Below are positions 62,615 through 64,000 of a stretch of 64,000 bases of DNA, piece after piece; position 1 is the first letter of the stretch; each line of letters begins with the position of its first letter. The position numbers and the translations under genes were made by a program. Below the pieces are notes generated by a model. The model worked only from the letters and a program-made list of their open reading frames with translations, was not told the DNA's origin and searched no databases. Source of the stretch: Candidatus Wallbacteria bacterium (lineage in GTDB: Bacteria; Muiribacteriota; JAQTZZ01); NCBI GenBank assembly GCA_028687545.1, contig JAQTZZ010000008.1, forward strand, positions 81,861 to 145,860. Reading direction: 5' to 3'.

Positions 62615-62799
62615 GAATTAATTATACCCGTGTTCTGAAGATTTGCCACCTGAGCTTTCCAGTCGGTCAGCCGGTACTTTTTTAAACGGCTGATTTCAGT
62701 TTCAGCATCAGTTCCAAAATCTTCCTCTAATAATTCTCCCTGTTTCCCCGATAGGAAACTATGAATGTTTTGTCCATTTGATTTTTTAAATCCGGAGGA

Positions 62800-63969
62800 A
62801 TGATGCTCAATAAATGGTATAAAAAGCTGGTGGCAGTATCAGTAATGGCGATATTCGTCGAAACTCTGCTGATCCTGATGTCAGGCTTCGGATCTGACTC
62901 CAGCTGGAAAATCAGTCAGCAGGTCTCATCCACCAACCTGCTGCTCGCTGATAAATATCTGAAACTCAAGCTCACCCGCAACGAATGCGCCACGATTTTA
63001 GCTGAAAACGACAAGCTGGATAAAAACCTGGAAGCAGTCAGCCAGGCAAGAGTAAGTGTGGCAGCTGCGCCGGAATCCAATTCTTCGCAGAATCTGATCA
63101 AGATCAATCTCAACCAGACCCCGGCCGAGAATTTTTACAAAACTTTCAACCTGAATCTTTCCTCTGATAAAATCGCGCTCGCGGATAAAAAAACCAAGAC
63201 TCCTGCTGTCCGGAGCAGTCAAAAAAATCCTCCCAGCCAGCCAAAAAAAGAGCCTGAGGGTGAAACCTTTCTGCTCTCGACTGTAGGCAGCCGCCAGAGC
63301 ACAGGTGAAAACGCCGCTCCACCCAAGGGAACAGTGATCAAGATCATCAGGAAAAGCACCCAGAACAATCTTGAAACCAGCCTTCCGGGCTCTCTTTCAA
63401 AAATCGGGCCGCACGAGGAAACACTTTCGTATCCTATCAGATCAGGCGACAATCTATGGCTGCTCGCCAATAGATTCAACATTTCAGTGGGCAAGCTGAT
63501 CAGCTACAACAGGCTGGTCGATTACAACCTGAAGATCGGACAGACTATCCTGATTCCAGGCAAAAAGGCCCTCTCCCGCAACAGCCTCGATTTCATCTGG
63601 CCTACCAGAGGCAGGATCACATCCAGCTTCGGCATGCGGATCAATCCGATCAACTCTAACCGTGAATTTCATTCCGCTCTTGACATCGCTTCTCCAAAAG
63701 GCACTCAGCTTAAAGCAGCCGAATCAGGCAGGGTGGAATATTCCGGCTGGCTCAGGGGTTATGGCAGAACCGTGAAAATCGTGCACCGCAAGGGTTTTTC
63801 CACTCTCTACGGGCATCTTGAGAACATCCTTGTAAAGAGGGGCCAGTATCTCAAGCAGGGTCAGCGGATCGGCACCATCGGCTCCACCGGAAATTCCACG
63901 GGTCCGCATGTGCATTTTGAAATCCTGCAGCAGGGCAGACAGGTGAATCCCTATAAATTTCTTCCCTGA
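62800..63969 (+). CDS. LysM/M23 peptidoglycan endopeptidase
   Basis: 389 residues with one N-terminal membrane segment (LVAVSVMAIFVETLLILM), a coiled-coil/low-complexity linker, one LysM domain (about 205-255, YPIRSGDNLWLLANRFNI) and a complete M23 domain. The latter has zinc ligands in FHSALDIA, catalytic YGHLE and HVHFEI. Unlike the protein at 42145 this one should be active. Start ATG 62800 directly follows GGAGGA; ATG 62803 may be used instead. The last 31 bases of the window hold nothing further. Confidence 0.9.
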   Translation: MMLNKWYKKLVAVSVMAIFVETLLILMSGFGSDSSWKISQQVSSTNLLLADKYLKLKLTRNECATILAENDKLDKNLEAVSQARVSVAAAPESNSSQNLIKINLNQTPAENFYKTFNLNLSSDKIALADKKTKTPAVRSSQKNPPSQPKKEPEGETFLLSTVGSRQSTGENAAPPKGTVIKIIRKSTQNNLETSLPGSLSKIGPHEETLSYPIRSGDNLWLLANRFNISVGKLISYNRLVDYNLKIGQTILIPGKKALSRNSLDFIWPTRGRITSSFGMRINPINSNREFHSALDIASPKGTQLKAAESGRVEYSGWLRGYGRTVKIVHRKGFSTLYGHLENILVKRGQYLKQGQRIGTIGSTGNSTGPHVHFEILQQGRQVNPYKFLP

Positions 63970-64000
63970 AATCCGACTTTCCCCCCATTGAATCCAGTCA

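Overview
The window is a gene-dense stretch of one bacterial chromosome. I see no complete transposase, phage gene, rRNA or CRISPR array. The cell had two membranes: the window carries a lipid A acyltransferase homologue, a heptosyltransferase-type GT9 enzyme, a secretin, two TolC-like outer membrane channels and several periplasmic adaptors. An aldehyde:ferredoxin oxidoreductase-type tungstoenzyme and several radical SAM or cobalamin-linked genes point to an anaerobe. SpoVG next to GlmU, Tad pilus genes and the mixture of lineages suggest an uncultured deep-branching diderm phylum (Riflebacteria- or Wallbacteria-like). That placement is only an inference.

Layout. 1-5595 (minus) is a Tad/Flp pilus operon cpaB-cpaC-tadZ-tadA-tadB, with tadB cut by the window edge and mutM upstream. 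6656-7702 is a secreted Tyr/Pro/Asn repeat protein with a strong promoter and a terminator. 7826-10638 is the most unusual part. Four overlapping genes (acylphosphatase, a PduK-like microcompartment shell protein, and two radical SAM proteins resembling the LipS1/LipS2 lipoyl synthase pair) lie exactly between two inverted copies of a ~165 bp fold-back element. A 272 bp MITE with perfect 27 bp terminal inverted repeats abuts the right copy. 10918-20343 (minus) holds two exported proteins, a cyclodeaminase-like protein, glmU, tRNA-Gln, spoVG, an exported protein and the grpE-dnaK-dnaJ chaperone genes. 21170-21278 is another small MITE, directly before an arcB/argF-type ornithine carbamoyltransferase.

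22427-25541 is a small accessory island: a DUF4143 AAA ATPase with a leaderless promoter, a membrane protein, a PIN toxin with a small partner, and mazEF. 26315-29608 is the macromolecular synthesis operon rpsU - tiny membrane ORF - terminator - dnaG - rpoD, behind a near-consensus promoter. 30612-30890 is a second MITE of the 10639 family with different ends; its first bases supply the stop codon of a double-psi-barrel lipoprotein. 31629-38438 is an export operon: a fused double adaptor, a MacB-type permease without an ATPase, a TolC-like channel, another adaptor that appears to start at CTG, and then a STAS protein with its own promoter.

40276-49018 (minus) mixes nucleoside salvage and envelope genes: a DUF501 protein, a DeoC-like/aldehyde oxidoreductase fusion, phosphopentomutase, a HEAT protein, a degenerate LysM/LytM lipoprotein, an LpxL-type acyltransferase and an ELM1-like protein. 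49119-55233 (minus) is a tetR-tolC-mfp-RND efflux operon with a palindromic operator. The end of the window holds an NHL protein, lysS, a GT9 enzyme, a nuclease, a cobalamin adenosyltransferase, secG, a PilX-like protein and a LysM/M23 endopeptidase.
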